A stretch of DNA of 64,000 nt. Origin: Larkinella arboricola (GTDB lineage: Bacteria; Bacteroidota; Bacteroidia; Cytophagales; Spirosomataceae). Under the pieces are notes generated by a model. It had not been told where the DNA came from and did not search any database. It was given only the letters and a program-made list of their open reading frames with translations. Of this stretch, positions 15,743-24,809 are shown in pieces; within the stretch, counting starts at the first letter, position 1; each line of letters opens with the position of its first letter. The stretch is from NCBI RefSeq assembly GCF_003259745.1, contig NZ_QLMC01000003.1, positions 868,001-932,000 of the forward strand, in the 5' to 3' direction. Position numbers and translations under genes: made by a program.

Positions 15743-16435
15743 TTACAAAGGTTCGTAAAAGCTGCGACTGGCGGTCTCAACCAGTGAAGCGTAGGATGCA
15801 TCGTGCAGTTTTTGCATCATAAAACCGTGTTCTTTGAGGTAATCCAGCTTGAACTTCCGGACGAGCCGGTGATGCGGTACGGTCGGGCTTTCAACGTGCT
15901 GGATTCGGTAATTCGGAAAATAACCGTTTACTTCTTCGGGGCTAATACTGAACGGGGCCGTGTTCATTTCCGGCGAATATTCCAGCGTAGTCAGGAAGTA
16001 TTGGGTGCCCGGCGCGGTCAGTTCTTCCATCTTTTGCAGGTATCCCACCCGCAAGGGAAGCGGTAATGTCACCAACGAAGCCCGGTCGTAAACGAGGTCA
16101 ATCTCTCCGACTTCATTGGGCGTCAGTGCGAACAAATCCTTGCAAAAGATGGTCAGATTGTTCGAAATATACCGCTCCCCGACTTTTTCATAGGCAAGCT
16201 GGTTTTCCGCAAAAAATTGCAGGATAAGGGTTTCGTTCTGCTCCACCCCCACGACGCGATCCGCAAACTGACTGAAATACACCAGGTCGAGCGATCGGCC
16301 GCACAAAGGCACGAAAATCGACTTTTCCATTAACGCAAACGGCGTCAGGTGTTTCAGTACATACGGATGAACGTCCTGGCGGTGAAAGTGCGTATTCGAA
16401 CGATCCCACGAATCTGCCCAGACTTGCTTTTCCAT
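15743..16435 (-). CDS. TPMT-family class I SAM-dependent methyltransferase
   Basis: The protein matches the thiopurine S-methyltransferase fold: WADSWDRSNTHFHRQDVHP at the start, the family-specific FVPLCGRSLDL (usually VPLCGKS), GVEQNETLI for the SAM acidic loop and LVYDRASLVTLPLPLR later. In bacteria this family methylates thiols, tellurite/selenite or, in some lineages, thiocyanate or halides; the substrate here is unknown. The stop codon is two bases from the chitinase stop, with no terminator between the two convergent genes. A 24-base inverted repeat lies upstream at 16566-16589. Confidence 0.88.
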   Translation of the reverse strand: MEKQVWADSWDRSNTHFHRQDVHPYVLKHLTPFALMEKSIFVPLCGRSLDLVYFSQFADRVVGVEQNETLILQFFAENQLAYEKVGERYISNNLTIFCKDLFALTPNEVGEIDLVYDRASLVTLPLPLRVGYLQKMEELTAPGTQYFLTTLEYSPEMNTAPFSISPEEVNGYFPNYRIQHVESPTVPHHRLVRKFKLDYLKEHGFMMQKLHDASYASLVETASRSFYEPL

Positions 16436-16565
16436 TCGTACTTGTTGTTGTTCTTTGTTGTTCAGTAGTAGTGTTGTTGTATTGTCTTTCGACGCTACAA
16501 AGTTGGCTGATCAAACCGCGTTTTGGTAGAGTGAATGTACGGTTTCTGCAAAACACGTACTTCTA

Positions 16566-16589
16566 CGTACTGGGTAAGTACCCTGTACG
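16566..16589. repeat. Short inverted repeat upstream of methyltransferase gene
   Basis: CGTAC-T-GGGTA-AG-TACCC-T-GTACG is a symmetric inverted repeat with one T-T mismatch and a two-base centre, about 130 bp upstream of the methyltransferase start and 37 bp downstream of the MFS gene stop. It could be an operator or a small transcript hairpin. Confidence 0.45.
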
Positions 16590-16625
16590 CCCTGGGTGGT
16601 ATAAAGCAAAATGAGGAAAAAAGGG

Positions 16626-17876
16626 CTATTGTCCGGATGCGGATTTTTCCGTTTCAGGCACCACCAGCGGGGTAGCTCTTAACGTCCTCGCTACCAGAAA
16701 AACAGTAACCAGCGTCAGGATGGCGCTCGTCAGAAAGGGCGCTCCCGGAAAATACACCGGCGCTTCGGGCTTGGTGAAATACGCAAACAGGTGCGTCATC
16801 AGCAACGGCCCTACAATGGAGGTCATGCTCGCCAGACTGGTTAAAGCGCCCTGCAACTCGCCCTGTTCGTTGGCCGGAACCTGCGTCGAGATCAGGCTTT
16901 GCACGGCTGGCCCCGCCAACCCACCCAGCGAATACGGGATCATAAACGCGAACATCATCCAGCCCTGACTGGCGAAGGCAAATAGGACAAAACCAATAGT
17001 CGAACAAGCCAGACCGGTAAAAACCGCCTTTTTCTGCCCCAGCTTGGGAATCGCCACCCGGATGACGCCACCCTGCACAATCGCAACCGTCAAACCGATA
17101 AAACCGAGCGAATAGCCCACCCAGGCTTCGTTCCAGTGGAATTTTTCGATGGTGTAATACGTCCAGATAGACTGGGGCGCCTGAGCCGCGATGTACAGCA
17201 AAACCATCGACCCGACCAGACCGACAATAGCGGGGTAACGTTTCAGACGAGCCAGCGAGCCGATTGGATTCGCCCGCTTCCAGTCGAACGGTCGGCGGTG
17301 TTCCAGTGCAAGCGATTCCGGCAGAATGAAGTATCCGTAGATAAAGTTCAGTAAAGACAAACCGGCGGCAATCATAAACGGCACCCGGCTGCCATACTGA
17401 CTAAAAATACCGCCAATGACGGGCCCCACGATGAAACCCAGACCAAAAGCCGCCCCTACCAGACCGAAATTCTGCGCTCGTTTTTCCGGGGGGCTGACGT
17501 CGGCAATGTAAGCCGATGCGGTAGTAAAGCTGGCTCCGCAAATACCGGCAATAAACCGTGCCACAAACAGCCAGGCAATGGTTGGAGCAAACGAACAGAA
17601 GATGTAATCCATGCCCAGACCAAACAGCGAAATCAGCAGGATGGGCCGACGGCCAAAGCGGTCGCTTAAACCACCCAGAATAGGCGAAAAAAGAAACTGC
17701 ATGATGGCGTAGGAAAACGTAAGCCAGCCCCCGTACTGCGACGCTTCACTGATGTCTCCGCCGGTCAGTTCCTCGATGAGCCGGGGGACGATTGGGGCAA
17801 TGACCCCGATTCCGGTACAGTCAATCAGAATAGTAATGAAAATGAACGTCAGTGCCTGATTGCGTTGCGGAGCCAT
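16626..17876 (-). CDS. TCR/Tet-type MFS transporter
   Basis: A 12-helix major facilitator of 416 residues. [20 protein letters not shown] carries the loop 2-3 motif ([11 protein letters not shown]) of drug/H+ antiporters. [20 protein letters not shown] in helix 1 (usual form xDxxGxGxIxPxLP) and the helix-5 motif GxxxGPxxGG ([19 protein letters not shown]) place it in the TetA/Bcr-like group. It probably exports small hydrophobic compounds using the proton gradient, but Tet family members in Bacteroidota are often not linked to tetracycline resistance. No TetR-type regulator is adjacent. Confidence 0.9.
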   Translation of the reverse strand: MAPQRNQALTFIFITILIDCTGIGVIAPIVPRLIEELTGGDISEASQYGGWLTFSYAIMQFLFSPILGGLSDRFGRRPILLISLFGLGMDYIFCSFAPTIAWLFVARFIAGICGASFTTASAYIADVSPPEKRAQNFGLVGAAFGLGFIVGPVIGGIFSQYGSRVPFMIAAGLSLLNFIYGYFILPESLALEHRRPFDWKRANPIGSLARLKRYPAIVGLVGSMVLLYIAAQAPQSIWTYYTIEKFHWNEAWVGYSLGFIGLTVAIVQGGVIRVAIPKLGQKKAVFTGLACSTIGFVLFAFASQGWMMFAFMIPYSLGGLAGPAVQSLISTQVPANEQGELQGALTSLASMTSIVGPLLMTHLFAYFTKPEAPVYFPGAPFLTSAILTLVTVFLVARTLRATPLVVPETEKSASGQ

Positions 17877-18005
17877 GCGGTAAAATTTTGCCCAAAGTTA
17901 CGGCTTTCTGCCCATTTTTGTCTTCATTACTCTAGATTCCACCAACAACACAACCTTATCCAGCCCGATGTTATCAGGGTATCTGAACTTGGGAATTAAA
18001 CCATT

Positions 18006-18872
18006 ATGACAACACTCGAAAATGACTTTTTGAAAGTAAGCGTCCGACCGAAAGGCGCTGAACTAACGTCCATTTATAACAAACAAACCGGCACGGAACA
18101 CCTCTGGCAGGCCGATCCAGCGGTTTGGCCCTGGCACGCGCCAAACCTGTTTCCGGTAGTGGGCGGTACGCTCGACAACCAGATTACCGTCGATGGTAAA
18201 ACGTATCCGATGGAACGGCACGGTTTTGCCCGGCAATCCGAATTCACCGTTGTGGAAGCAACCCCCGCCAAAGCCGTATTTTCGCTTCAGGCCAACGAAA
18301 AAACGCTGGCGGCTTACCCCTATCAATTTGAGTTCCAGATTGAATACCAGATCGACAACCAGGTTCTGACGGTTATTTACCGCGTGATTAACCAGGAATC
18401 AAAGCCGCTTTACTTTTCGGTCGGCGCACACCCGGCTTTTGCCGTACCGTTTTCGCCAGACGAAAAATACGAAGACTATTACCTGGAATTCCAGAAGGAA
18501 GAAATGCTGGAACGGCATTTATTATCACCGAAAGGGTATTTCACGGGCGAAACGGAGCCGGTTCTGACCGTTGAAAAACAGTTGCCGCTCACCAACGATT
18601 TATTCAATCGGGATGCGCTGGTGTTCAAAAATCTGGATTCGCGGAGCGTGACGATCCGGAGCCGCCACCACGACCGGGCCGTAACAGTCAGTTTTCCGGC
18701 GTTTCCGTACGTGGGTATCTGGGCAAAACCGGGCGCGAAATTCGTCTGCATTGAACCCTGGCTGGGATATGCCGACCACGAGGGAACGCCCGCACCCTTT
18801 GAGCAGAAAGAAGCCATCCAGCACGTGGAGCCAAACGGCCTTTTTGAAACGGGCTTTACAATTGGGGTCTAA
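18006..18872 (+). CDS. Aldose 1-epimerase family protein
   Basis: A galactose-mutarotase-like beta-sandwich protein of 288 residues. Indicative segments are VRPKGAELTSIYNK at the start, WPWHAPNLFPVVG, MERHGFARQSEF with the conserved His-Gly, VGAHPAFAVPF for the second catalytic-region His, and CIEPWLG with the catalytic Glu near the C-terminus. This subfamily resembles YeaD/LacX-like epimerases and probably interconverts alpha and beta anomers of a hexose or hexose-6-phosphate. It has no signal peptide, so it acts in the cytoplasm. Its stop codon overlaps the T-tract of the opposite-strand OmpA terminator. Confidence 0.9.
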   Translation: MTTLENDFLKVSVRPKGAELTSIYNKQTGTEHLWQADPAVWPWHAPNLFPVVGGTLDNQITVDGKTYPMERHGFARQSEFTVVEATPAKAVFSLQANEKTLAAYPYQFEFQIEYQIDNQVLTVIYRVINQESKPLYFSVGAHPAFAVPFSPDEKYEDYYLEFQKEEMLERHLLSPKGYFTGETEPVLTVEKQLPLTNDLFNRDALVFKNLDSRSVTIRSRHHDRAVTVSFPAFPYVGIWAKPGAKFVCIEPWLGYADHEGTPAPFEQKEAIQHVEPNGLFETGFTIGV

Positions 18873-18910
18873 AAAAAGTGGCCGGTGATGGAATCCATCA
18901 CCGGCCACTT
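18871..18910 (-). terminator. Intrinsic terminator of the OmpA-family gene
   Basis: AAGTGGCCGGTGATGG (18876-18891) and CCATCACCGGCCACTT (18895-18910) form a perfect 16-bp stem with a three-base loop. Read on the minus strand the stem is followed by seven T residues, so it terminates the OmpA gene at 18934-19773. The tract overlaps the stop codon of the convergent epimerase gene. Confidence 0.92.
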
Positions 18911-18933
18911 GCCTTGCATTAAAACCGTTTGAC

Positions 18934-19773
18934 TTAGCGTTGCTCGGTCAACAGGTTGAAGAATTCGTCCAGTTTCGGCAGCAGAACGATTTCGGTCCGG
19001 CGGTTAGCCTGACGACCTACATCGCTCGTATTGTCTTCTTTCGGGATGTATTCACCACGACCGCCAGCCGTCAAACGCGCCGGAGCTACGCCGAATTCTG
19101 ATTGCAGCACCCGAACCACCGAAGTAGCGCGCATTACGCTCAGGTCCCAGTTGTCTTTCAGGAATTGCGTTGAGATCGGGTAAATATCCGTGTGGCCTTC
19201 TACCAGAACATCCAGGTTGCGGTGGTCGTTGATCACTTGCGCCACTTTGCCCAATACCGTGCTGGCTTGTTTGTTCAGGTTGTAGCTAGCTGAAGGGAAC
19301 AGCAGTTTGTCCGAAATAGAAACGTACACAACGCCTTTTTTCACTTCTACCTGCACATCGCTGTCGTTGATGTCAGACAGCGAACGTTTCAGGTTTTTCA
19401 CCAGCAACAGGTTGATGGAATCTCTTCTCTGCGCCGACGAAGATACGTTAGACAGCGTTTCCAGCGATTTACGGATGCTTTCAGCCCCAGCCTTGCTCAC
19501 AATCGACAGATCGGCCATCCGATCCAGCAGGTTCGTGTTGGTTTTTTTCATGTAATCCAATTGACCCTGCAGATCAGCAATCTGGCTCGATTTGCTTTGG
19601 AGCTCGGTGTCTTTCGAATTCAATGAAGTTTGTAGCTCTGCTGATTTTCTGCTACAGTCGGCCAAATCCAATTTTACTTTATCGTGAACGGTCTGCAATT
19701 CGGCTAAGCGCTTCTTGCTCGAACACGATGAGATCACAGTTACGAGGGCAATAGCAAACAGGATATTTTTCAT
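18934..19773 (-). CDS. OmpA-family lipoprotein with coiled coil
   Basis: A lipobox ISSC places the lipidated Cys at residue 17. Residues ~20-110 form a coiled coil, and the C-terminal ~130 residues are an OmpA-like peptidoglycan-binding domain: VLVEGHTDIYPIS, NWDLSVMRATSVVRVL, RLTAGGRGEYIP and RQANRRTEIVLLP, with the Asp and Arg that contact diaminopimelate. The protein probably links the outer membrane to the cell wall. It is monocistronic, with its own terminator and a TATATTTG element on the minus strand about 80 bases upstream. The overall form resembles Pal/YiaD-like proteins rather than a beta-barrel OmpA. Confidence 0.93.
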   Translation of the reverse strand: MKNILFAIALVTVISSCSSKKRLAELQTVHDKVKLDLADCSRKSAELQTSLNSKDTELQSKSSQIADLQGQLDYMKKTNTNLLDRMADLSIVSKAGAESIRKSLETLSNVSSSAQRRDSINLLLVKNLKRSLSDINDSDVQVEVKKGVVYVSISDKLLFPSASYNLNKQASTVLGKVAQVINDHRNLDVLVEGHTDIYPISTQFLKDNWDLSVMRATSVVRVLQSEFGVAPARLTAGGRGEYIPKEDNTSDVGRQANRRTEIVLLPKLDEFFNLLTEQR

Positions 19774-19851
19774 GTGACTAGTTAGGAGTAATACAAATAT
19801 TTTGGGTAAAAGCTTAAGCTCTGCAAGTTACGAAGCAATATGGTAAGGTAG

Positions 19852-19859
19852 CAAATATA
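19852..19859 (-). promoter_or_regulatory. -7 promoter element for the OmpA-family gene
   Basis: On the minus strand these bases read TATATTTG, an exact match to TAnnTTTG, in a very AT-rich stretch 79 bp upstream of the start codon. I see no clear TTG at -33. Confidence 0.6.
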
Positions 19860-19936
19860 ATATTGTATTATTTTAATTTTTAAGTCTTTTCTAATTAATC
19901 TGTTGACATTCTAATACTTTTCTAATTTTTGAATTT

Positions 19937-21133
19937 TCAGAACCGGCTAAGGGCTTTTTCCGACACCGTCAAACCAATTGATAACGAAGAGGTTGCCGCC
20001 GGAGAGGGTGCATTACAAACATTGATCGCCCGCTCGGTTTCCAGAATGGCAAAGTCGTCGAGCAAACCGCCCGTACGGTCGCAGGCCTGAGCACGCACCC
20101 CCGAACCGCCTTCCACTAGATCATCCTCCTGAATGGCCGGAATCAACTCCTGCAAGGCTTTTGTGAACGCTGACTTGGAGAAGGAACGGTACATTTCGCC
20201 CAAACCCGTCTGCCAGTATTTAGCGGCTACCTTCTGGAAACCCGGCCAGCTCAGCGTTTCGTACATCTCCTTCAGATTAACATCCGATTTCCGGTACCCC
20301 TCGCGCCCGAACGCCAGCACGGCATTGGGTCCGGCTTCGATGCCCCCGCGCATCATGCGGGTAAAGTGGACCCCGAGGAACGGAAAATTCGGATCGGGAA
20401 CCGGATAAATCAGGTTACGAACCAGGTACTGCTTTTCGGGCCGGAGTTTGTAATATTCTCCCCGAAACGGAATAATCCGCAAATCAAGCTCCTGACGCTG
20501 CGTGAGTTGCGCCATCTTATCAGAATGAAGCCCGGCGCAGTTAATAACCAGTTTGGTTTCGTAGGTGCTCCGGTCGGTTACCACCACCGACAGCGTATTG
20601 CCGGGCGTAATCTGGGTTACTTTCTCACCCAACCGGATCTCACCGCCCAACTCGCGGAATTTTTCGGCGTATTTCTCGCAGACCTGCACGTAATCGATAA
20701 TCCCCGTCTGCGGTACCCACATGCCTTCTACGCCCCGCACGTGCGGTTCAATCTCGTTCATCTGGGGTTGGGTCAGCCTTTTCAGCCCTTCCAGCCCGTT
20801 TTGCTGCCCGCGTTCGTACAGGTTGTTCAGCAGCGGCACTTCTTCCGGCTTCGTAGCCACCACAATTTTGCCGCAAAGTTCGTACGGTACGTTTTCCTGC
20901 TCGCAGAACTCAATCAGCATCCAGTAGCCGCGAATACAGTTGGTGGCTTTCAAACTGCCGGGTTTGTAGTACAGCCCGGAGTGAATCACTCCGCTGTTAT
21001 GACCGGTCTGGTGGGCCGCCACCCGATGTTCTTTTTCGAGTACGGTTACGGAAAGATGGGGTCGTTGCCGTTTGATTTGCAAAGCCGTTGCCAGCCCGAC
21101 AATCCCACCCCCGATTATAACAATATCATTCAT
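19937..21133 (-). CDS. lhgO: L-2-hydroxyglutarate oxidase
   Basis: An FAD-dependent oxidoreductase that converts L-2-hydroxyglutarate to 2-oxoglutarate. The N-terminal dinucleotide-binding fold reads IVIIGGGIVGLATALQI, followed by AAHQTGHNSGVIHSGLYYKPGSLKA, which is highly characteristic of LhgO/L2HGDH. The substrate region FRGEYYKL and GVHFTRMM and the C-terminal GVRAQACDRTGG also fit. At 398 residues the length is right. The enzyme removes a toxic side product of malate/lactate dehydrogenases. It follows anmK in the same direction with a 52-bp gap and may be co-transcribed. Confidence 0.95.
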   Translation of the reverse strand: MNDIVIIGGGIVGLATALQIKRQRPHLSVTVLEKEHRVAAHQTGHNSGVIHSGLYYKPGSLKATNCIRGYWMLIEFCEQENVPYELCGKIVVATKPEEVPLLNNLYERGQQNGLEGLKRLTQPQMNEIEPHVRGVEGMWVPQTGIIDYVQVCEKYAEKFRELGGEIRLGEKVTQITPGNTLSVVVTDRSTYETKLVINCAGLHSDKMAQLTQRQELDLRIIPFRGEYYKLRPEKQYLVRNLIYPVPDPNFPFLGVHFTRMMRGGIEAGPNAVLAFGREGYRKSDVNLKEMYETLSWPGFQKVAAKYWQTGLGEMYRSFSKSAFTKALQELIPAIQEDDLVEGGSGVRAQACDRTGGLLDDFAILETERAINVCNAPSPAATSSLSIGLTVSEKALSRF

Positions 21134-21185
21134 AACTTAGTAGGGTTAAACCTATTCGTATATAATAACGCTCAGAACGCTGGAT

Positions 21186-22385
21186 TTAATCTGGAAAAGA
21201 AATTTTCCCCATCGTTACGGTTGGCACCCCCTGCCGATTACCGAAGGAGGTGTGGCCGCCCGCAACGGCTTCGTTTGCCAACACCGCAAACAGAACGGCT
21301 TCCTTGGCGTCACCCGAAATACCCAGCTCATCGGTATTGGCAAAGCGGAGTCCAGGCAGCAACTCCCGAATGGCGCCGATCAGCACGGGATTGTGCACCC
21401 CGCCCCCACTTCCGTAAACCGTGTAGGCTTCGCCCGGCCGGATTACGTTCTGAATGGCTTCGGCAATGGTTTCGGCGCTGAAACGGGTCAGGGTCGCAAT
21501 CAAATCTTCGGGCAACAAATTTTCCGTTGTCGGGCTGCGCTGCCGGGCCTGCTCCACGTATGCGGTGCTGAACAACTCCGGCCCGGTGGTTTTCGGGAAC
21601 GGTGCCCGGAAAAACGGGTCCTGTTTCAAGTGAAACAGCAGTTCCTGATTGACTATACCCCGGGTGGCAATGCGCCCATCGGCATCGTAAGGCTGGTCAA
21701 AAAATTGACGGGTAAAGGTGTCGATAAGGGTGTTGCCCGGCCCCGTATCGGTCGTAAAAACTTCTTCGGCATTCAGGTTGCCGGGTAGATACGTAAAATT
21801 GGCAATGCCGCCCATGTTGAGCATCAGCCGGTTTTCGCCGGGTTGCGAGAAAATAAAATAATCGCCGTATACGGCCAGCGGAGCGCCCTCGCCCCCTTTG
21901 GCAATGTGTTTCTGGCGGAAATCGCTCAACGTGGTGATGCCCGTCGTGACGGCTACATGGTCGCCATCGCCGATCTGAAGCGTTGCGTTCGGAAACGTAT
22001 CGAGCCGATGCTGACTTTTAGGTGCGTGAAAAACCGTCTGTCCGTGGCTGGCAACAAGGTCAACATCGCTGGTTTTCAGGTTCCAGCGGTTCAGGCAATC
22101 TGTGATCATCTGGCCGTGAATTCGTCCAAGCCAGGCGTTGAGTAAACACAGATGTTGAAAATCAATTTCTTTTTTGGCAAAAACTTTCCTTATTTCCGCC
22201 TTCAGGCCGTCGGTGTAAGCGACGGTTTCAAAATGGGTTAGCGATACATGTGTTTGTGGCCCGCTACCCTGAATACGGCACAGGGCTACGTCCAGACCGT
22301 CCATTGAGGTGCCCGACATCAGTCCGATGATCCGGCGTTCCGGGCGTTGAGCGAGCTCATAAAGATGTTGTATTTGGGCGTTCAT
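21186..22385 (-). CDS. anmK: Anhydro-N-acetylmuramic acid kinase
   Basis: AnmK phosphorylates and opens 1,6-anhydro-MurNAc released during cell-wall turnover, giving MurNAc-6-phosphate. The signature GLMSGTSMDGLDVALC near residue 20 is the ATP-binding ASKHA motif. LVASHGQTVFHAP holds the catalytic Asp-adjacent region, MLNMGGIANFTYLP and DTGPGNTLID are further family motifs. The ATG at 22385 gives 399 residues starting MNAQIQHLYE; an upstream in-frame ATG would add a 19-residue tail lying in the divergent promoter region. With murE and mraY in the window it supports active peptidoglycan recycling. Confidence 0.94.
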   Translation of the reverse strand: MNAQIQHLYELAQRPERRIIGLMSGTSMDGLDVALCRIQGSGPQTHVSLTHFETVAYTDGLKAEIRKVFAKKEIDFQHLCLLNAWLGRIHGQMITDCLNRWNLKTSDVDLVASHGQTVFHAPKSQHRLDTFPNATLQIGDGDHVAVTTGITTLSDFRQKHIAKGGEGAPLAVYGDYFIFSQPGENRLMLNMGGIANFTYLPGNLNAEEVFTTDTGPGNTLIDTFTRQFFDQPYDADGRIATRGIVNQELLFHLKQDPFFRAPFPKTTGPELFSTAYVEQARQRSPTTENLLPEDLIATLTRFSAETIAEAIQNVIRPGEAYTVYGSGGGVHNPVLIGAIRELLPGLRFANTDELGISGDAKEAVLFAVLANEAVAGGHTSFGNRQGVPTVTMGKISFPD

Positions 22386-22466
22386 AGCGGATTGAGTTGG
22401 CAAAAGTACCAACTGTAAACTGTAATCGAAACAGGCAACCACGACAACAGAAAACCGTAAACAGCG

Positions 22467-23345
22467 ATGTGGCTGGGAGAAGAACAGTTTGATTTTTTTG
22501 AAGGGCTATTTTTTCAGACGCTCGGCCGGTCGGTCGAGGTGCTGGAGGCTCGGTTTCTGGCGGGTGGCAATATCAATACGGCCGCGCAGGTCTTTTCGTC
22601 GGAGGGCCTGTATTTCGTCAAATGGAATCCGGAAGACCGTACGGATATGTTTGCCTGCGAAGCCCGGGGGCTGGACCTGCTGCGTGCGACCGACTCAACC
22701 TACATTCCGGAAGTAATCGGGTATGGTAAATACCGCGACAAGGCCTATCTGGTTCTGGAATACATCGACCCGGTTGTACCAAAAACCGACTACTGGGAAT
22801 CATTCGGCCAGTCGCTGGCGTTGTTACATTCACACACCCAATCAAAATTCGGACTCAACTTTGATAATTACATCGGATCACTGCCGCAGCACAACCAATT
22901 AACAGACAACGGCATTGCTTTTTACATCGAGCAGCGTCTCCAGCCTCTGGCCGGAATGGCGCTTTATAAGGGACTTCTTTCGAAAGAATTATACGATAAG
23001 TTTCAAAAATTATATCATCGTCTGCCGGATTTGTTACCGTCGGAACGACCGGCTCTGCTGCACGGCGATTTGTGGTCCGGCAATGTAATGGTGAACGAAA
23101 ACGGCGACGTAGCCCTGATCGATCCGGCGGTTTATTACGGTTTGCGCGAAGCCGAACTGGCTTTTACACGGCTTTTTGGCGGTTTCGACGAACGGTTTTA
23201 TGATGCCTACAACGAAGCGTTTCCGCTGGAAGACGGCTTTCAGGAGCGCATTCCGATTTACAATCTGTATCCGTTGCTGGTTCATCTTAATTTGTTTGGA
23301 ACAGGTTATCTTAGTGGTATTGAGCGGGTGTTAAACCGGTTCTGA
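22467..23345 (+). CDS. Fructosamine kinase family protein
   Basis: A 292-residue kinase with the aminoglycoside-phosphotransferase-like fold. Residues to note: GGNINTAAQVFSSEGLYFVKWN (nucleotide loop and Lys), LVLEYID (hinge), LLHGDLWSGNVMVNENG (catalytic HGDLWxGN) and ALIDPAVYYG (DPA metal-binding motif). The family phosphorylates ketosamines on glycated proteins or amino acids so that the sugar falls off, a form of damage repair. It is transcribed divergently from anmK across 81 bp and is followed by the helicase gene 37 bp later. Confidence 0.92.
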   Translation: MWLGEEQFDFFEGLFFQTLGRSVEVLEARFLAGGNINTAAQVFSSEGLYFVKWNPEDRTDMFACEARGLDLLRATDSTYIPEVIGYGKYRDKAYLVLEYIDPVVPKTDYWESFGQSLALLHSHTQSKFGLNFDNYIGSLPQHNQLTDNGIAFYIEQRLQPLAGMALYKGLLSKELYDKFQKLYHRLPDLLPSERPALLHGDLWSGNVMVNENGDVALIDPAVYYGLREAELAFTRLFGGFDERFYDAYNEAFPLEDGFQERIPIYNLYPLLVHLNLFGTGYLSGIERVLNRF

Positions 23346-23382
23346 ATCCGGATTACACGGGTTCAAGACGATACGATACAGC

Positions 23383-24738
23383 ATGGAAATTAAATCATTT
23401 GAAGACTTCAAGCTCAACCGGCAACTTCTGAATGCCATTGAAGAAGCTGGGTATGAGCAGCCTACACCCATCCAGCAGCAGGCCATTCCACTGGCGATGG
23501 CGGGACATGACGTGCTGGGAATTGCGCAGACCGGTACGGGCAAAACGGCGGCTTACCTCCTGCCGCTGCTCATGAAAACCAAGTATGCCCAGGGACAACA
23601 TCCGCGGGTGCTGATTCTGGCCCCAACGCGCGAACTGGTCATGCAAATCGATAAAGCCATTACGGAACTGGGTAAATACACCGACATCCGGCACCTGGCC
23701 CTTTACGGCGGTATTGGCCCCAAAGCGCAGATTGAAGCCGTTCAGCAGGGTGTAGATATTCTGGTGGCAACACCCGGACGGTTTTCTGACATATACCACC
23801 GGGGTGAAATCGTCGTGAAGCACCTGAACACGATGGTGATGGACGAAGCCGACAAAATGATGGACATGGGCTTTATGCCGCAAATCCGGAAAATTCTGGA
23901 GGTGATTCCGGTCAAACGGCAGAATATGCTGTTTTCGGCTACATTTCCGCCAAAGGTAGAAGAACTGTCGTACGAGTTTCTGGAGTTTCCGATGCGGATT
24001 GAGGTAACGCCCCAGGCATCGACCGCTGATATGGTGGCGCAAAAACTCTACGCCGTTCCTAACTTCCGCACCAAGATCAACCTGCTGGCGCATCTGCTGA
24101 GCGACGAAGCCGTCAACCGGCTCATTGTGTTTACACGGTCTAAAGAAAACGCCGACAACATTTATAAATTTCTGGCCCGCAAGGTGGTTGCCGACAACCG
24201 TATTCGCGTTTTACACGCAAACAAAGGCCAGAACACCCGCATTAACGCGATGGAAGCCTTCAAGGAAGGCAATATCCGTGTGCTGGTTACAACCGACGTT
24301 ACCGCACGGGGAATTGACGTAAACGAGGTCAGTCACGTCATTAACTTCGACGTTCCGCTTATTTATGAGGATTATGTCCACCGCATTGGCCGCACGGGCC
24401 GCGCCAACCGCAGCGGAGAAGCCATCACGTTCATGACAATTGCGGAAGAATATCACATCCAGAAAATTGAGAAGATTATTCGGATGGAGATTCCGCGCGA
24501 AACCATTCCAGCCGAGGTTCCGATTGCGGAAACACCGTTCGATGAGCAGCAGGGTTACTTGCGGGAAATTGATAATCAGCGGAAGAAAGAAGACCCCACG
24601 TTTAAAGGTGCCTTTCACGAGAAAAAAAATATTCCCACCAGAGGACGAAGTGGCCCCGGGGGTGGGCGCCCCACCAAAAGCCCGGCAGCCCGTAGCAGCA
24701 AACCCAAATCCGGGCCGGGTCGTCGTCGGAGAACGTAA
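23383..24738 (+). CDS. DEAD-box RNA helicase (RhlE-like)
   Basis: All helicase motifs are present: Q motif PTPIQQQAIP, motif I AQTGTGKT, Ia APTRELVMQ, Ib ATPGR, II DEAD, III SATFPP, V TTDVTARGIDV and VI HRIGRTGR. The C-terminal ~70 residues are rich in Arg, Gly, Lys and Pro (ending SGPGRRRRT), a basic RNA-binding tail common in RhlE-type helicases of this phylum. It likely acts on structured RNA or ribosome assembly in the cytoplasm. At 451 residues the size is normal for the group. Confidence 0.95.
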   Translation: MEIKSFEDFKLNRQLLNAIEEAGYEQPTPIQQQAIPLAMAGHDVLGIAQTGTGKTAAYLLPLLMKTKYAQGQHPRVLILAPTRELVMQIDKAITELGKYTDIRHLALYGGIGPKAQIEAVQQGVDILVATPGRFSDIYHRGEIVVKHLNTMVMDEADKMMDMGFMPQIRKILEVIPVKRQNMLFSATFPPKVEELSYEFLEFPMRIEVTPQASTADMVAQKLYAVPNFRTKINLLAHLLSDEAVNRLIVFTRSKENADNIYKFLARKVVADNRIRVLHANKGQNTRINAMEAFKEGNIRVLVTTDVTARGIDVNEVSHVINFDVPLIYEDYVHRIGRTGRANRSGEAITFMTIAEEYHIQKIEKIIRMEIPRETIPAEVPIAETPFDEQQGYLREIDNQRKKEDPTFKGAFHEKKNIPTRGRSGPGGGRPTKSPAARSSKPKSGPGRRRRT

Positions 24739-24809
24739 CCGTTTTTTGGTTTTTTGTACTAAATTGAATGCACCAGCGTTCTATAGGGGTTAGTACGTTG
24801 AAACGTCAC

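Noticed and set aside
16442-16485. TTG-rich low-complexity stretch upstream of the methyltransferase gene
   Set aside because: It is an irregular microsatellite-like run; no clean unit or regulatory site can be defined.
16188-16556. Possible 122-codon gene on the minus strand over the methyltransferase start
   Set aside because: It overlaps the N-terminus of the TPMT-type gene in another frame and continues into a TTG-rich low-complexity stretch.
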